From assembly GCF_900094625.1 (NCBI RefSeq), contig NZ_FMAJ01000002.1, positions 434,001 through 498,000 of the forward strand: 64,000 bases of DNA. Reading direction: 5' to 3'. Source of the stretch: Rhizobium aethiopicum (GTDB lineage: Bacteria; Pseudomonadota; Alphaproteobacteria; Rhizobiales; Rhizobiaceae). Position 1 is the first letter of the stretch. Each line of letters begins with the position of its first letter. The position numbers and the translations under genes were made by a program. Positions 8,674 to 17,953 of this stretch are shown here, one piece after another. Below the pieces are notes generated by a model. The model saw only the letters and a list, made by a program, of their open reading frames with translations. It was not told where the DNA came from and ran no database searches.

Positions 8674-9162
8674 ATGATCCTGAAAAGCCAGGTCGAGTGG
8701 GCGCTGCACTGCTGCGCCATTCTCGCGGGCCTGCCCGAGGGCAGGTATCTCTCCACCAAGGCGCTCGCCGAGCTTCATGGTTTGCCGAAGGAATATCTCT
8801 CCAAGGCGCTGCAAAGCCTTTCGCAAGCCTCGCTCGTCGATACCACGCTCGGCCCGAGCGGCGGCTACAGGCTTGCGAGATCCCCGTCCGAGATCAATTT
8901 CCTCGACATCGTCGAGGCGGTCGAGGGAAAGGCGCGCAGCTTCACCTGCACGAACATCCGAGAGAACAACCCGTGCCGGCCGGCCGGCTATTGCGACAGC
9001 AAGCCTTGCGCCGTCGCCCGCATCATGTGGGAAGCCGACGAGGCCTGGCGCGATACTCTGAGACGTGTCCGGCTCTCCGATCTTGTCGGCATTCTGTCCG
9101 AGGAGGTGCGGCCCGACCTTTGGCAGAGCACCTTCGAATGGGTGCTGAAGCGCGCCGGCTGA
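8674..9162 (+). CDS. Rrf2 family transcriptional regulator
   Basis: A 162-residue protein with the Rrf2 winged helix (residues 1-65, YLSTKALAELHGLPKEYLSKAL and GPSGGYRLAR). Cys at 92, 101, 107 and 112 sit where IscR/NsrR-type members bind an Fe-S cluster, so redox or nitric oxide sensing is plausible but not shown. The gene is alone on its strand and converges with the MscS gene 14 bp later. Its target is unknown. Confidence 0.9.
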   Translation: MILKSQVEWALHCCAILAGLPEGRYLSTKALAELHGLPKEYLSKALQSLSQASLVDTTLGPSGGYRLARSPSEINFLDIVEAVEGKARSFTCTNIRENNPCRPAGYCDSKPCAVARIMWEADEAWRDTLRRVRLSDLVGILSEEVRPDLWQSTFEWVLKRAG

Positions 9163-9176
9163 GAGGGTGCGAATCT

Positions 9177-10658
9177 CTACGCCTTGAAGATAGTCCTGAT
9201 GGTCTTGAGGATGGCATGCGCGTTGCGGGCCTGTTCCGGGGGCAGGGCGGTGCCGTCGCGGAAGCGTTCGGCGCGGCCGGCAAGAGCTTCGGCGATTTCT
9301 TCGGCCAAAGCCGGTCGTTCGGTGAGCAGCGGCGCAAAGGCCACCTGGTCGATTTCATAGACCGTCACCGGGGTCAGGGCCTCCAGGGCGCAGACTTCCT
9401 GCATGCCTGCGAGCAGGCCGGTCTCGCCGAAGAAGTCGCCCGGCGCAAACCGTCCGCGCTCTTCGCCTTCGCGCCGCGCCACGATGATGCCGGCGCGCAC
9501 CATCATCAGCGAGGGCAGCATTTCGCCCTCCCGGACGATGACATCGCCTTTGCGGAACTGCCGCGCGGCGGTGATTTCGGCGAGCTTCTGCTTTTCATCT
9601 GATGTCAGCGACGCAAACACCGGAATGGCTTCGATCAGCGCAAGCGGCGTAACACGGGGCGGCTTGGCGTTTTCTTCCGTCGGCAGGTCGGCGGTCACGA
9701 CATTGGCCGCGGCGGGAACGGCGAGAAGCAGGCCGGCGGATTTGCAATGGCGATAGACGAGATCGAGCACCTCGTTTCGCGCCGGCACGCGCTGGCTGGG
9801 GCTAGTCACCCGGAACTGCAACTCGACATCGAGCGCGGTGGCGTCCAGCCCCTTCAGCGCAACGACCGGCGGCGGCTCGCGCACGATCGAATTGCAGCTT
9901 GTGAGCGCGGAGAGCATGGTCTGGCGGATAGATGCCGGCATCCGCGTCGGTGCGATGCGGATGGTGAGGATCAGCAGATGGCTCTCGTCCGGGCGGCTGA
10001 CATTGGTCAGGCCGAGTTTCGCCAGAAAGCTGTTCGGCAGGACGACGACGTTATTGCCAGGGGTCAGGATGTGCGTCGCGCGCCAATTGCTCTCGACAAC
10101 GCGTCCTTCCATGCCGTCGCTCAACAGGATCCAGTCGCCGATGACATAGGGTCGGCCGAGCGTCAGCGCAATGCCGGAAAAGACGTCGGCGAGCGTGTTC
10201 TGGAGCGCCAGACCGAGAATGATGGCGACCACGCCTGATGTCGCGACGAGGGTTCCGATCGGCACGCCGAAGACGAAAGCAAGGATCGAGAGCGCCATGC
10301 CGATATAGACGACGCCGATGACCAGATCCTGGAGCAGGCGGGCCTCCCGCGGACTGCCCTCCAGCACCAGATAAAGCCTGATGAAACCGATGACGGCCCA
10401 TGCCAGGTGGACCCACCAGAGCGATTTGGCGACGATGACGAGCAAGGCCTGCGGGTCTTCGGACTGATATCCCTGAAAGCGATGCGGTTCCATGCCGCTG
10501 CCGACGAGAATCAGGGTCATCACCGCAAAGAAGAGGATCTGCACCACCAGCCGCGTCGTCGGCCGTTGGCTGGAGAGGAGGTACCAGACGACGATGCCGG
10601 CAAAGCCGACCACGATGAGGGAAGCCAGCGGCTTGCCGAAGAGCGCGTCGTAGATCAT
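9177..10658 (-). CDS. Mechanosensitive (MscS) channel with C-terminal cyclic-nucleotide-binding-like domain
   Basis: A 493-residue membrane protein. Several transmembrane helices fill residues 1-170. The MscS pore helix and beta domain follow (GVVAIILGLALQNTLADVFSG, about 140-180). A CNB/Crp-like domain covers about 340-450 (FRKGDVIVREGEMLPSLMMV, FAPGDFFGETGLLAG). This is the bacterial bCNG architecture. The phosphate cassette reads FFGETGLLAGMQEVCAL, without the Arg that contacts the phosphate in true cNMP receptors, so ligand binding is doubtful. Confidence 0.9.
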   Translation of the reverse strand: MIYDALFGKPLASLIVVGFAGIVVWYLLSSQRPTTRLVVQILFFAVMTLILVGSGMEPHRFQGYQSEDPQALLVIVAKSLWWVHLAWAVIGFIRLYLVLEGSPREARLLQDLVIGVVYIGMALSILAFVFGVPIGTLVATSGVVAIILGLALQNTLADVFSGIALTLGRPYVIGDWILLSDGMEGRVVESNWRATHILTPGNNVVVLPNSFLAKLGLTNVSRPDESHLLILTIRIAPTRMPASIRQTMLSALTSCNSIVREPPPVVALKGLDATALDVELQFRVTSPSQRVPARNEVLDLVYRHCKSAGLLLAVPAAANVVTADLPTEENAKPPRVTPLALIEAIPVFASLTSDEKQKLAEITAARQFRKGDVIVREGEMLPSLMMVRAGIIVARREGEERGRFAPGDFFGETGLLAGMQEVCALEALTPVTVYEIDQVAFAPLLTERPALAEEIAEALAGRAERFRDGTALPPEQARNAHAILKTIRTIFKA

Positions 10659-10751
10659 CTCTGTCTGTCTCCGGGAGGGGCGGGCGGCACATGATTCAGC
10701 ATGTCGGCCACCCGCGCAAGCATCGGCATGCGCGGGTGATCAAGACCGACA

Positions 10752-11168
10752 TCAGTTCTGCAGCGGGAAGGTCAGCTCTTTCTGGTTGGTGTCGACGACG
10801 AAGACGGCGAGCAGGCGGGCGGGCTGTGTGTCGCTGCCATTGGCGCTGACGCCGTGGCGGTCGCCCGGCATTTCGGAAAAGCTCTCTCCGGTCTGATAGA
10901 CCTTGACCGGGCCGTCATTGACCTGGCTACGGATCGAGCCTTCGAGCACGGTGGCGTAGATGAAGGCCGAGTCCGGGTGCGTGTGGCCTTCGGAGAAGCC
11001 GCCCGGGCCATATTCGACCAGCACGCTCTTAATGCTTTTGCCCGGTACGTTCGGCAGTTCGTGTTCATAGACGAGCGTCACCTTCGCGGATTTGCTGCTG
11101 TCGTGGGCGGTGGCGCCAGCGGCTGGCAGAAGGGCGAGGGCGGCGGAGAGGATTAAAGTCCTGATCAT
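10752..11168 (-). CDS. Secreted cupin-domain protein
   Basis: A 138-residue exported protein with signal peptide MIRTLILSAALALLPAAGATA and one cupin barrel. The metal-binding motif is partly visible (EGHTHPDSAFIYATVLEGS and the later PGDRHGVSAN). The start was chosen over an upstream in-frame ATG because AAAGGAGAT precedes it and the signal peptide begins there. It is downstream of, and probably cotranscribed with, the NmrA-like and AhpD-like genes. Confidence 0.82.
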   Translation of the reverse strand: MIRTLILSAALALLPAAGATAHDSSKSAKVTLVYEHELPNVPGKSIKSVLVEYGPGGFSEGHTHPDSAFIYATVLEGSIRSQVNDGPVKVYQTGESFSEMPGDRHGVSANGSDTQPARLLAVFVVDTNQKELTFPLQN

Positions 11169-11236
11169 CGGGATCTCCTTTTGTTGCGGGGGTGGAGAGG
11201 ACGCGCCCGAGCGGCCGCGCCCTCGAGGCAAGCCAA

Positions 11237-11992
11237 TCACTTCGACTGGGCTGATTTGGCGAACCACTCTTCGAATGTGATCGTACCGAGCCGCGGATCG
11301 TCGTCGGAGACGAGCGACTGATCGTTCAGTCTCGCGCCGAAATATCGCGCCTCTGCATCGGCCTCGACGGTCCTCGGGTCTTGCATCGCCTTAAGGTAGC
11401 GGGCGACGAGTTCGCTGAGACGGGCCCGTTCCGGGCCTGCTATCTCGATCGTGGTGTTGGCGGGGGCGGCGAGCGCCACGTCGGCCATGGCGTCGGCAAC
11501 GTCGTCGGAAGCGATCGGCTGCACATAGGCCGGCGACAGGCGGACAGTCTGGCCGACCGTGCCGGACTGGGCGATGCCGCTCAGGAATTCCATGAACTGC
11601 GTCGAATGCACGATGGTATAGGGAACGCCGGAGGCCTTGATCAGCTTTTCCTGGGCGAGCTTGCCACGGAAATAGCCGCTTTCCTGCAGGCGCTCGGTGC
11701 CGACGACCGAAAGGGCGATATGGTGCTTGACGCCGGCGACCTTCTCGGCGGCAAGAAGATTGCGCCCCGAGGTTTCGAAGAATTCGAGCACGGCCTTGTC
11801 CTCGAAGGAGGGCGAATTGGCAAGATCGAGCACGACCTGGGCGCCTGCAAGCGCTTCGGCCAGTCCTTCTCCGGTGATCGTGTTGACGCCTGAGTTCGGG
11901 GAGGCGGCAATCACCTCATTACCGCGCTTACGCAGGCGTTCGACAGTTTTCGAACCGATGAGGCCGGTTCCGCCGATGACAACGATTTTCAT
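11237..11992 (-). CDS. NmrA/SDR-type NAD(P)-binding oxidoreductase
   Basis: A 251-residue Rossmann protein with the nucleotide loop GGTGLIGS at residues 7-14 and the atypical SDR scaffold (HIALSVVGTERLQESGYFRGK, YTIVHSTQFMEF). The preferred start has GGGAG upstream. The substrate is unknown. It lies between an AhpD-like gene (67 bp upstream) and a secreted cupin, all on the minus strand and all divergent from a LysR gene, a common arrangement for quinone or electrophile detoxification. That role is inference. Confidence 0.85.
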   Translation of the reverse strand: MKIVVIGGTGLIGSKTVERLRKRGNEVIAASPNSGVNTITGEGLAEALAGAQVVLDLANSPSFEDKAVLEFFETSGRNLLAAEKVAGVKHHIALSVVGTERLQESGYFRGKLAQEKLIKASGVPYTIVHSTQFMEFLSGIAQSGTVGQTVRLSPAYVQPIASDDVADAMADVALAAPANTTIEIAGPERARLSELVARYLKAMQDPRTVEADAEARYFGARLNDQSLVSDDDPRLGTITFEEWFAKSAQSK

Positions 11993-12059
11993 AACGGATC
12001 TCCCTTCGCTGCCGGGCGCGGCAGCGTCAAAATTGAATCTTTTCAATGAATTGTGAGGG

Positions 12060-12539
12060 TTAGTTCAGGCCAGCCTTATCGAGGCCATAGGCCTTGTCGG
12101 CCGTGCCGGGCACGGTCTTGAAGCCGACATTGACGCGGTTCCAGGCGTTTATAGCCATGACGACGAAGGTGAGGTCGGAGATTTCCTTTTCGGAAAGCTG
12201 GCCGCGAACCCGCTCATAGATCTCGTCGGGAACGCCGCCCTCGGGAAGCTTCGTCAGGGCTTCGGTCCAAGCCAGTGCGGCGCGCTCGCGGGGAATGAAC
12301 AGGTTCGATTCCCGCCAGATGGCGACATGATAGATCCGCAACTCGCTCTCGCCATGGATCTTTGCCTGCTTCACATGCATGTCGAGGCAGAAGCCGCATC
12401 CGTTGATCTGCGAAGCCCGGATTTCCACCAAGGCCTGCAGCTTCTCGTCGATGACGCTGCTGCGGAGCGCCATGCTGAATTCCGTGAATTTCTTGAAAAG
12501 CTCGGGGGACTGCTGGGCGTAGTTCAAGCGCTGGGTCAT
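12060..12539 (-). CDS. Carboxymuconolactone decarboxylase/AhpD-like peroxidase
   Basis: A 159-residue protein of the AhpD-like fold. It has the redox motif C48-G-F-C51 with H55 (CGFCLDMHVKQAKIHGE), characteristic of members with thiol peroxidase or disulfide reductase activity rather than true lactone decarboxylases. First gene of the unit with the NmrA-like and cupin genes. It faces a LysR regulator across 129 bp containing AT-rich inverted repeats. Confidence 0.9.
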   Translation of the reverse strand: MTQRLNYAQQSPELFKKFTEFSMALRSSVIDEKLQALVEIRASQINGCGFCLDMHVKQAKIHGESELRIYHVAIWRESNLFIPRERAALAWTEALTKLPEGGVPDEIYERVRGQLSEKEISDLTFVVMAINAWNRVNVGFKTVPGTADKAYGLDKAGLN

Positions 12540-12552
12540 GTCATTCTCCTCT

Positions 12553-12598
12553 AATTAAGGACATTTAATATCCTTATGGATGGAAGATATCCTTAATT
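12553..12598. promoter_or_regulatory. AT-rich inverted repeats between AhpD-like and LysR genes
   Basis: AATTAAGGA (12553-12561) pairs with TCCTTAATT (12590-12598), and a further TATCCTTAT lies between. The spacing suits a tetrameric LysR regulator at its divergent target. The region is notably AT-rich compared with its surroundings. Confidence 0.55.
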
Positions 12599-12668
12599 GC
12601 TGGACTGTAAAGCCATTCTCGCTTAGTCTGGCGGCATAAAGCCTATGCGCAAAAGTATGAGGGATGGG

Positions 12669-13586
12669 ATGGATATCGTTTCGGCATTGCGGACCTTCCA
12701 GCGCGTCGTGGAGACGGGCTCGTTTTCAGCCGCCGCGCACGATCTCGACGTGACCCAGCCGGCGGTCTCGCGGCAGGTCGCCGCACTCGAAGGCCATTTC
12801 AACATGCGCCTCCTGCATCGCACGACGAGCGGCCTGTCGCTGACGGCGGAAGGAGAGCGGATGCTGCCAATGGCGCTGAGGATTCTCGAAGCGGTGGAGG
12901 AACTCGGCGATGCCGCCGGATCGGATGGAGCGATCGCTTCGGGCAAGGTCAGGCTCAGCGTTCCGGCACCCCTCGGGCTCTATCTCAGCGAGCGGCTGGG
13001 CGATCTTCTCGCCGCTCATCCAAAACTCTCGGTCGAACTGCTGTTCAGGGAGCAGAGCTCAGATATGATCGAGGAGCGACTCGATCTCGAAGTGCGCCTT
13101 GGCCCGGTCGCCGACAGCAGCCTCGTCTGCCGGCGGATCGGCTGGACGACGGCCTTCCTCGTCGCGTCTCCCGCCTATCTCGCGCGCAGGGCGGCTCCGC
13201 GCGCGCCAAAGGACATCAAGGACCACGAATGCCTGTGCTACAGCAGGGCAGGCGAGGCCAATACATGGTCCTTCTCGAACGGCTCGGAAGACATATCGGT
13301 CAGGATCTCGCCGCGGCTGACCGCCTGCAACGCCGTCGCCATTCACAGGGCCGCCGTTGCCGGCGCGGGGCTTGCGGTGCTCTCCCACATCATCGCCATG
13401 CCCGATATCGCCGCCGGACGGCTGATCCCGGTGATGAAGGATTTCCAGCCGAGCCGCCTGCCGGTCACCGTCGTCTATCCCTCGCGACGCAACATGCCGC
13501 TCCGGGTCAAGACGGTTCTGGATTTTATGATCGGTGCGATGGCGCAGGACCCGTCGATGTGCGCGAGCGGCGTGGACCGGGGCTGA
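12669..13586 (+). CDS. LysR family transcriptional regulator
   Basis: A protein of about 305 residues with an N-terminal winged HTH (MDIVSALRTFQRVVETGSFSAA, in part; VTQPAVSRQVAALE) and a C-terminal effector-binding domain of the type 2 periplasmic-binding fold. In-frame ATGs at 12645 and 12657 are alternative starts; this one begins at the usual family N-terminus. It is divergent from the AhpD-like operon, which it probably regulates. Confidence 0.9.
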   Translation: MDIVSALRTFQRVVETGSFSAAAHDLDVTQPAVSRQVAALEGHFNMRLLHRTTSGLSLTAEGERMLPMALRILEAVEELGDAAGSDGAIASGKVRLSVPAPLGLYLSERLGDLLAAHPKLSVELLFREQSSDMIEERLDLEVRLGPVADSSLVCRRIGWTTAFLVASPAYLARRAAPRAPKDIKDHECLCYSRAGEANTWSFSNGSEDISVRISPRLTACNAVAIHRAAVAGAGLAVLSHIIAMPDIAAGRLIPVMKDFQPSRLPVTVVYPSRRNMPLRVKTVLDFMIGAMAQDPSMCASGVDRG

Positions 13587-13677
13587 AACCGATGAGTGCG
13601 GTGATCTGCCGTCATCGCCCAGCAGCGTAAGTTTCCGCCTTGCCTAAGTCAGGCGAATCCTGCCAAGTCGTCTGATC

Positions 13678-14805
13678 ATGCAATTTGCGCCGCAACAAGA
13701 CGAAGCCCTGAAGGCTGTTTCGAAATGGCTGAACGAAGGGCGCTCGCCGCTCTTTCGCCTGTTCGGCTATGCCGGAACGGGCAAGACGACGCTTGCCCGG
13801 CATTTTGCCGAAAATGTCGATGGTGACGTGCTGTTTGCCGCCTTCACGGGCAAGGCTGCGCAGGTGCTGCGCTCGCGCGGCGCCTCCAACGCCAAGACCA
13901 TTCATTCGCTGATCTACCGCCCACGCGGCGAGGAGGCGGTGGAGGACGAGGAAACCGGCAAGACCTCGATCGCGCCGATGTTTTCGATCAACCGGCAGAG
14001 CCCGGTCGCGAAAGCCGCGCTGATCATCGTCGACGAATGCTCGATGGTGGACGAGGCGCTCGGCAAGGATCTGATGAGCTTCGGCACGCCGATCCTGGTG
14101 CTCGGCGATCCCGGCCAGCTGCCGCCGGTCTCGGGCGGCGGTTACTTCACCAATCAGGATCCGGATTATCTGCTCACCGATATCCACCGGCAGGCGCGCG
14201 ACAATCCGATCATCAAGCTCGCCATGCAGGTGCGAGAGGGCAATGAGATCATGTATGGGGACTACGGCACGGCCAGGGTGATCTCTAAAAACGAGGTGAC
14301 GCAGCAGCTCGTGCTTGATGCCGACCAGGTGCTCGTCGGCACCAATAGGACAAGGCGGCGTTATAACCAGCGCCTGCGTGAATTAAAGGGCTTCAGCGCC
14401 GATTATCCGCAGACCGGCGACAAGCTCGTCTGCCTCCGCAACGATCCGGCCAAGGGCCTGCTCAACGGCTCGCTCTGGCAGGTCATGACCTCGTCGAAGG
14501 AAACGACGAAGCCCGGCATCAATCTCCTAGTCCGCCCCGAAGACGACGACATGGATCGCGGGGCCGCCAAGATCAAGCTGCTCAAGCAGGCCTTCGAAGA
14601 TGTCGAAGGCGAGATTCCCTGGAACACCCGCAAGCGTTACGACGAGTTCGACTATGGTTATGCCCTGACCGTCCACAAGGCACAGGGTTCGCAATGGAAC
14701 GACGTCGTACTATTCGACGAGAGCTGGGCCTTTCGCGATACCAGGGAGCGCTGGCTCTATACCGCGATCACACGCGCGGCGGAGACGCTGACGATCGTTC
14801 GCTAA
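13678..14805 (+). CDS. Dda-like superfamily 1B DNA helicase/ATPase
   Basis: A 375-residue compact helicase. Walker A is GYAGTGKTT (30-38), Walker B is LIIVDECSM, motif III is LVLGDPGQLPP, and the UvrD-like C-terminal motifs are YALTVHKAQGSQW and YTAITRA. It resembles the phage T4 Dda / RecD2 helicase core without accessory domains, a chromosomal form found across rhizobia. It acts on DNA ends or ssDNA with 5'-3' polarity in characterised relatives. It seems to be a single-gene unit. Confidence 0.88.
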   Translation: MQFAPQQDEALKAVSKWLNEGRSPLFRLFGYAGTGKTTLARHFAENVDGDVLFAAFTGKAAQVLRSRGASNAKTIHSLIYRPRGEEAVEDEETGKTSIAPMFSINRQSPVAKAALIIVDECSMVDEALGKDLMSFGTPILVLGDPGQLPPVSGGGYFTNQDPDYLLTDIHRQARDNPIIKLAMQVREGNEIMYGDYGTARVISKNEVTQQLVLDADQVLVGTNRTRRRYNQRLRELKGFSADYPQTGDKLVCLRNDPAKGLLNGSLWQVMTSSKETTKPGINLLVRPEDDDMDRGAAKIKLLKQAFEDVEGEIPWNTRKRYDEFDYGYALTVHKAQGSQWNDVVLFDESWAFRDTRERWLYTAITRAAETLTIVR

Positions 14806-14878
14806 TCCAATCGCGTTTCGCGATCCGATCGCGTCTCGTCATTCTGGTTGGGACGGGGCGGCCGGGCCTGGTCCGTCT

Positions 14879-15571
14879 TTAAGCCTGCACAATGCCGAGC
14901 AGGACCGCCTTGGCGATCGCCTGGAAGCGGTTGTTGGCGCGGAATTTCAGGATGATTTCGGCCTCGAGATCCCTGGTCTCGTCATGCTTCAGATCGAGCG
15001 CCCGGGCAATGCGCTGGGTGGAGTAGCCCTCTGCCATCAATTCCAGGCAACGCCGTTCCTGCGGGGTCAGGCTGGAACTGTCCTGATTGTCGTTGAGGGG
15101 CTGCGCCTCCATGCTCTCGTCGAAATCAAGGAGGTCACCGACCTGCTGGAGCTGGCGGTGCAGCGTCGACATTTCGGCCGTCAGCTCGCGCTTGCGCACC
15201 TGCAGGGCCTCGCGGAACATCGCCTCGGCCGCTTCCTGCGAATCGGCGCCGCGAAGCTCATTCATCAATTCCTGGATCACGGCGATCGGCATGCCCGTTT
15301 CGCGGCAGACGGTGATGACGGCCATGCGCATCACGTCGTCCTGGCCGTAAACCCGCATCGGGCCGATGCGATTGGCGGAGATCAATCCCTTTTCTTCGTA
15401 GAAATGCAGGGTCCTGTGTGTAACGCCGAACGCGTTTGCCATGTCGGCAATTGGCACCGGACCATCAGGCAGATCCGGCGGCAGCGCGGCCGAAGGCAGA
15501 AACCGGTATCTGAACCGGGCCTCCGAAGCGATACCGGCGGTAGCAAACAGGCGTTTGGAACCGTCTGGCAT
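14879..15571 (-). CDS. MerR-type regulator with C-terminal LuxR-like HTH
   Basis: A 230-residue protein with two DNA-binding-like domains. An N-terminal MerR HTH (PIADMANAFGVTHRTLHFYEE, about 40-110) is followed by a coiled-coil stretch (about 120-160). A C-terminal LuxR/GerE-like HTH follows (LTPQERRCLELMAEGYSTQRI, then ARALDLKHDETRD; about 175-230). The ATG at 15571 has AGGAGG four bases upstream and is preferred to a GTG at 15598. The effector is unknown. No MerR-type metal-binding Cys pair is evident. Confidence 0.82.
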   Translation of the reverse strand: MPDGSKRLFATAGIASEARFRYRFLPSAALPPDLPDGPVPIADMANAFGVTHRTLHFYEEKGLISANRIGPMRVYGQDDVMRMAVITVCRETGMPIAVIQELMNELRGADSQEAAEAMFREALQVRKRELTAEMSTLHRQLQQVGDLLDFDESMEAQPLNDNQDSSSLTPQERRCLELMAEGYSTQRIARALDLKHDETRDLEAEIILKFRANNRFQAIAKAVLLGIVQA

Positions 15572-16022
15572 GAACCCTCCTAGGGCATCTTGTTGCACCT
15601 CATGCGGATTTGCCAGTTGCTTCCCGGTCGCGGCGAGTGGGGTTTCCTCTGAGCGTCTGATATGGGGAAAGAAGCAGTACGCGGCTTACGTTTACGCGAC
15701 ACAATGTCCACGTTATGCGTGAACGATCTTTTTTTGAAGTCCTAAAAATAATCTCTTTTAAATGGGATAGCAACGCGACGGCATCAATTGCAGGCTGTTG
15801 GGGTGTGCTGCAGCAAAACAAATCCGCTGCCATGCCGCATCGGCACGGCGACCTTCAAGGGCGATGAGAATTGCTGTTGTCGGCGCGGCGGGGCAGCAAA
15901 TCTCGACCGCACGGTAATCCCATCAGCAACCGGTATCGGATCCATTTGCGAATCTCGTTGGCCATTGCCGGGCACTTGGCTTAAAAGCGGAGCCTCCGTT
16001 TCAGCGCCGATGGATATCAGAC
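15572..16022. other. 450-bp gap with candidate MerR-class operator and a small gene remnant
   Basis: TTACGTTTACGCGA (15686-15699) lies about 115 bp before the MerR-type gene and resembles the operators of LiuR-class MerR regulators. At 15864-15917 a short frame reads MRIAVVGAAGQQISTAR and stops. Its first 11 residues look like the nucleotide-binding start of a Rossmann dehydrogenase, so it may be a gene remnant, or chance. Otherwise nothing was recognised. Confidence 0.35.
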
Positions 16023-16775
16023 ATGCCCGCCAAGCTCTCCGTGAACCTTAACGCCATCGCCATGCTGCGTAACCGGCGTGATCTGCCCTGGCCGAGCGTC
16101 GAAGCCCTCGGGCGCATAGCGCTTGCATCGGGAGCCAGCGGTCTGACGGTGCATCCGCGCCCCGACCAGCGCCATATCAGATTTTCCGACCTGCCCGTCA
16201 TCCGCAACCTGATCGACGATGAATTCCCCAAGGCCGAGTTCAACATTGAGGGCTACCCGACTGAGGAGTTCCTCGATCTCTGTGCCGGCGCTGCACCCGA
16301 GCAGGTGACGCTGGTGCCCGACGACCCCTCTCAGGCGACCTCCGATCACGGCTGGGATTTCCGCAAACATCAGGCTTTCCTCACCGATGTCGTCGCACGG
16401 CTGAAGATGATGGGGTGCCGTGTCTCGCTCTTTGCCGATGGCGACGGCGACACAGAAGCGGTCGAGATCGCCAAGGGGGTGGGTGCTGACCGGATCGAGC
16501 TTTACACCGGCCCCTATGGCGGTTGCTACGACGCACCGGAGCGGGCAGCGCCGATCCTCGAGGCGCTAAGCCGCACGGCGGACGCGGCGCTGGCGATCGG
16601 CCTTGCCGTCAATGCCGGGCATGATCTGACGGTCGCAAACCTGCCCGACCTGGTGAAGCGCATTCCTGATCTCGCCGAAGTTTCCATCGGCCATGGATTG
16701 ACTGCCGACGCGCTGGAATACGGCATGGCGGAAACGGTGCGGCGGTTCCGCAGGGCTTGCGGGCAGAAGGTCTGA
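16023..16775 (+). CDS. pdxJ: Pyridoxine 5'-phosphate synthase
   Basis: A 250-residue TIM-barrel enzyme that condenses 3-amino-2-oxopropyl phosphate with deoxyxylulose 5-phosphate, the last ring-forming step of DXP-dependent vitamin B6 synthesis. Diagnostic motifs are [39 protein letters not shown] and the C-terminal phosphate loop [13 protein letters not shown]. Length is normal. It has no obvious operon partner here; an interspersed repeat follows it. Confidence 0.96.
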   Translation: MPAKLSVNLNAIAMLRNRRDLPWPSVEALGRIALASGASGLTVHPRPDQRHIRFSDLPVIRNLIDDEFPKAEFNIEGYPTEEFLDLCAGAAPEQVTLVPDDPSQATSDHGWDFRKHQAFLTDVVARLKMMGCRVSLFADGDGDTEAVEIAKGVGADRIELYTGPYGGCYDAPERAAPILEALSRTADAALAIGLAVNAGHDLTVANLPDLVKRIPDLAEVSIGHGLTADALEYGMAETVRRFRRACGQKV

Positions 16776-16869
16776 GGAAGGCCGCTGCCCTTAGCGCTTC
16801 GAGTGGGATCGAGTCACGACGTTTCTGGCGGTGAGACGGACGGGGCATATCGCGTCTCCCTCGCCAAGG

Positions 16870-16935
16870 AGTTGGGCGCGCTGGATTCCTGTGCTTGTCA
16901 CAGGAATCCAGCCACGGCGCGTCTGCGCCGTGAGT
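16870..16935. repeat. Interspersed palindromic repeat, copy 1
   Basis: The core ATTCCTGTGCTTGTCACAGGAAT forms a hairpin (CCTGTG/CACAGG) and is followed by CACGGCGCGTCTGCGCCGTG, a second hairpin. Related copies lie at 25313-25490 and 61071-61125. All three are intergenic and next to gene ends. Confidence 0.75.
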
Positions 16936-17015
16936 GACTCATTTGCGGTAATGAGATTTTCCCGTCAAAGTCTGGTCGCTTATCCCTACCTCAAGAGCAG
17001 GAATAAGCGACAGAT

Positions 17016-17924
17016 TCAATGGCCTCCGGCGCTGCCAGCCGCCGTCAGCGCTGCCTTATGCGCCACAAAAAAATCCTTCAGCGGCTGCGGGTGCTTGCCG
17101 GTCAATTTGGTGAAGTCTTCGGTGACGATCGCGAATTTGCCGGCGCGGGTGTTGGCGTCGGCGGAGACCAGCATGTCGGCGATGAAGTCGGGGAGGCCGG
17201 CGCCGCGGATGCCTTGGCCGAGCTGTTCGTCATTGACGTCGACCACTTCGAGCGGTTTGCCGGCGGCCTCGGAGACGGTGGCGGCGACCTGCCGGTTGGT
17301 CAGCAGTTCAGCGCCCGTCAGCGTGTAGGTGGCGTTTTCGGAAGTCCCCGAGGCAAGGGCTGCGGCAATCGCGAGGGCGCAGTCGTCCCGCGAGATGGTC
17401 GAGATCTTGCCGTCGCCCGTGGCGCTGTACCATTTGCCGCCCTGCAGGTTGTGCGGCATGCCGTGCAGGTAATTGTCGTGATACCAGGCATTGCGGAAGA
17501 TCGTATAGTCGACGCCGCTCGCCTTGACGGCGTTCTCGCTGCCGAGGTGATCGGGCGCGAAGACGACGAGCGAATCGTCGGGCGCCGGCATCGAGGTGTA
17601 GGCGATGTGCTTGACGCCCGCCTTGGCGGCGGCAGCGACGGCAGCCTTGTGCTGGGTGAGGCGCTTGCCGGGGGTGTCGAGCGCATCGGTGCTGATGATC
17701 AGCAGGCGGTCGATGCCGGCGAAAGCCTTTTCCAGCCCTGCCGCGTCATCGAAATCGGCCTTGCGCGTGACGACGCCCTTCGCTGCGAGAGCGGAAAGCT
17801 TCTCGGGGTTGCGTGTCGCCGCGACGATCTTGCCGGGGGCGACCTTGTAGGTTTCGATGAGGTGATGGATGACACGCTGGCCGAGCTGTCCGGCGGCGCC
17901 GGTGACCAGGATGGTTTCGCTCAT
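17016..17924 (-). CDS. NmrA-like NAD(P)H:quinone oxidoreductase family protein
   Basis: A 302-residue SDR-like protein with the nucleotide loop TGAAGQLGQ at residues 8-16 and the atypical NmrA pattern seen in QOR2/YtfG-type NADPH:quinone oxidoreductases (KHIAYTSMPAPDDS, FRNAWYHDNYL). AGGAAATG precedes the ATG. It is divergent from an HxlR regulator across 123 bp that hold two A5-centred dyads. Quinone or electrophile detoxification under HxlR control is the usual interpretation. Confidence 0.87.
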   Translation of the reverse strand: MSETILVTGAAGQLGQRVIHHLIETYKVAPGKIVAATRNPEKLSALAAKGVVTRKADFDDAAGLEKAFAGIDRLLIISTDALDTPGKRLTQHKAAVAAAAKAGVKHIAYTSMPAPDDSLVVFAPDHLGSENAVKASGVDYTIFRNAWYHDNYLHGMPHNLQGGKWYSATGDGKISTISRDDCALAIAAALASGTSENATYTLTGAELLTNRQVAATVSEAAGKPLEVVDVNDEQLGQGIRGAGLPDFIADMLVSADANTRAGKFAIVTEDFTKLTGKHPQPLKDFFVAHKAALTAAGSAGGH

Positions 17925-17953
17925 ACGTCATTTCCTTCTGCGTTTGATAGGTG

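Noticed and set aside
15864..15917. Short frame MRIAVVGAAGQ as a small gene
   Set aside because: It ends after 17 codons, so it is at most a remnant.
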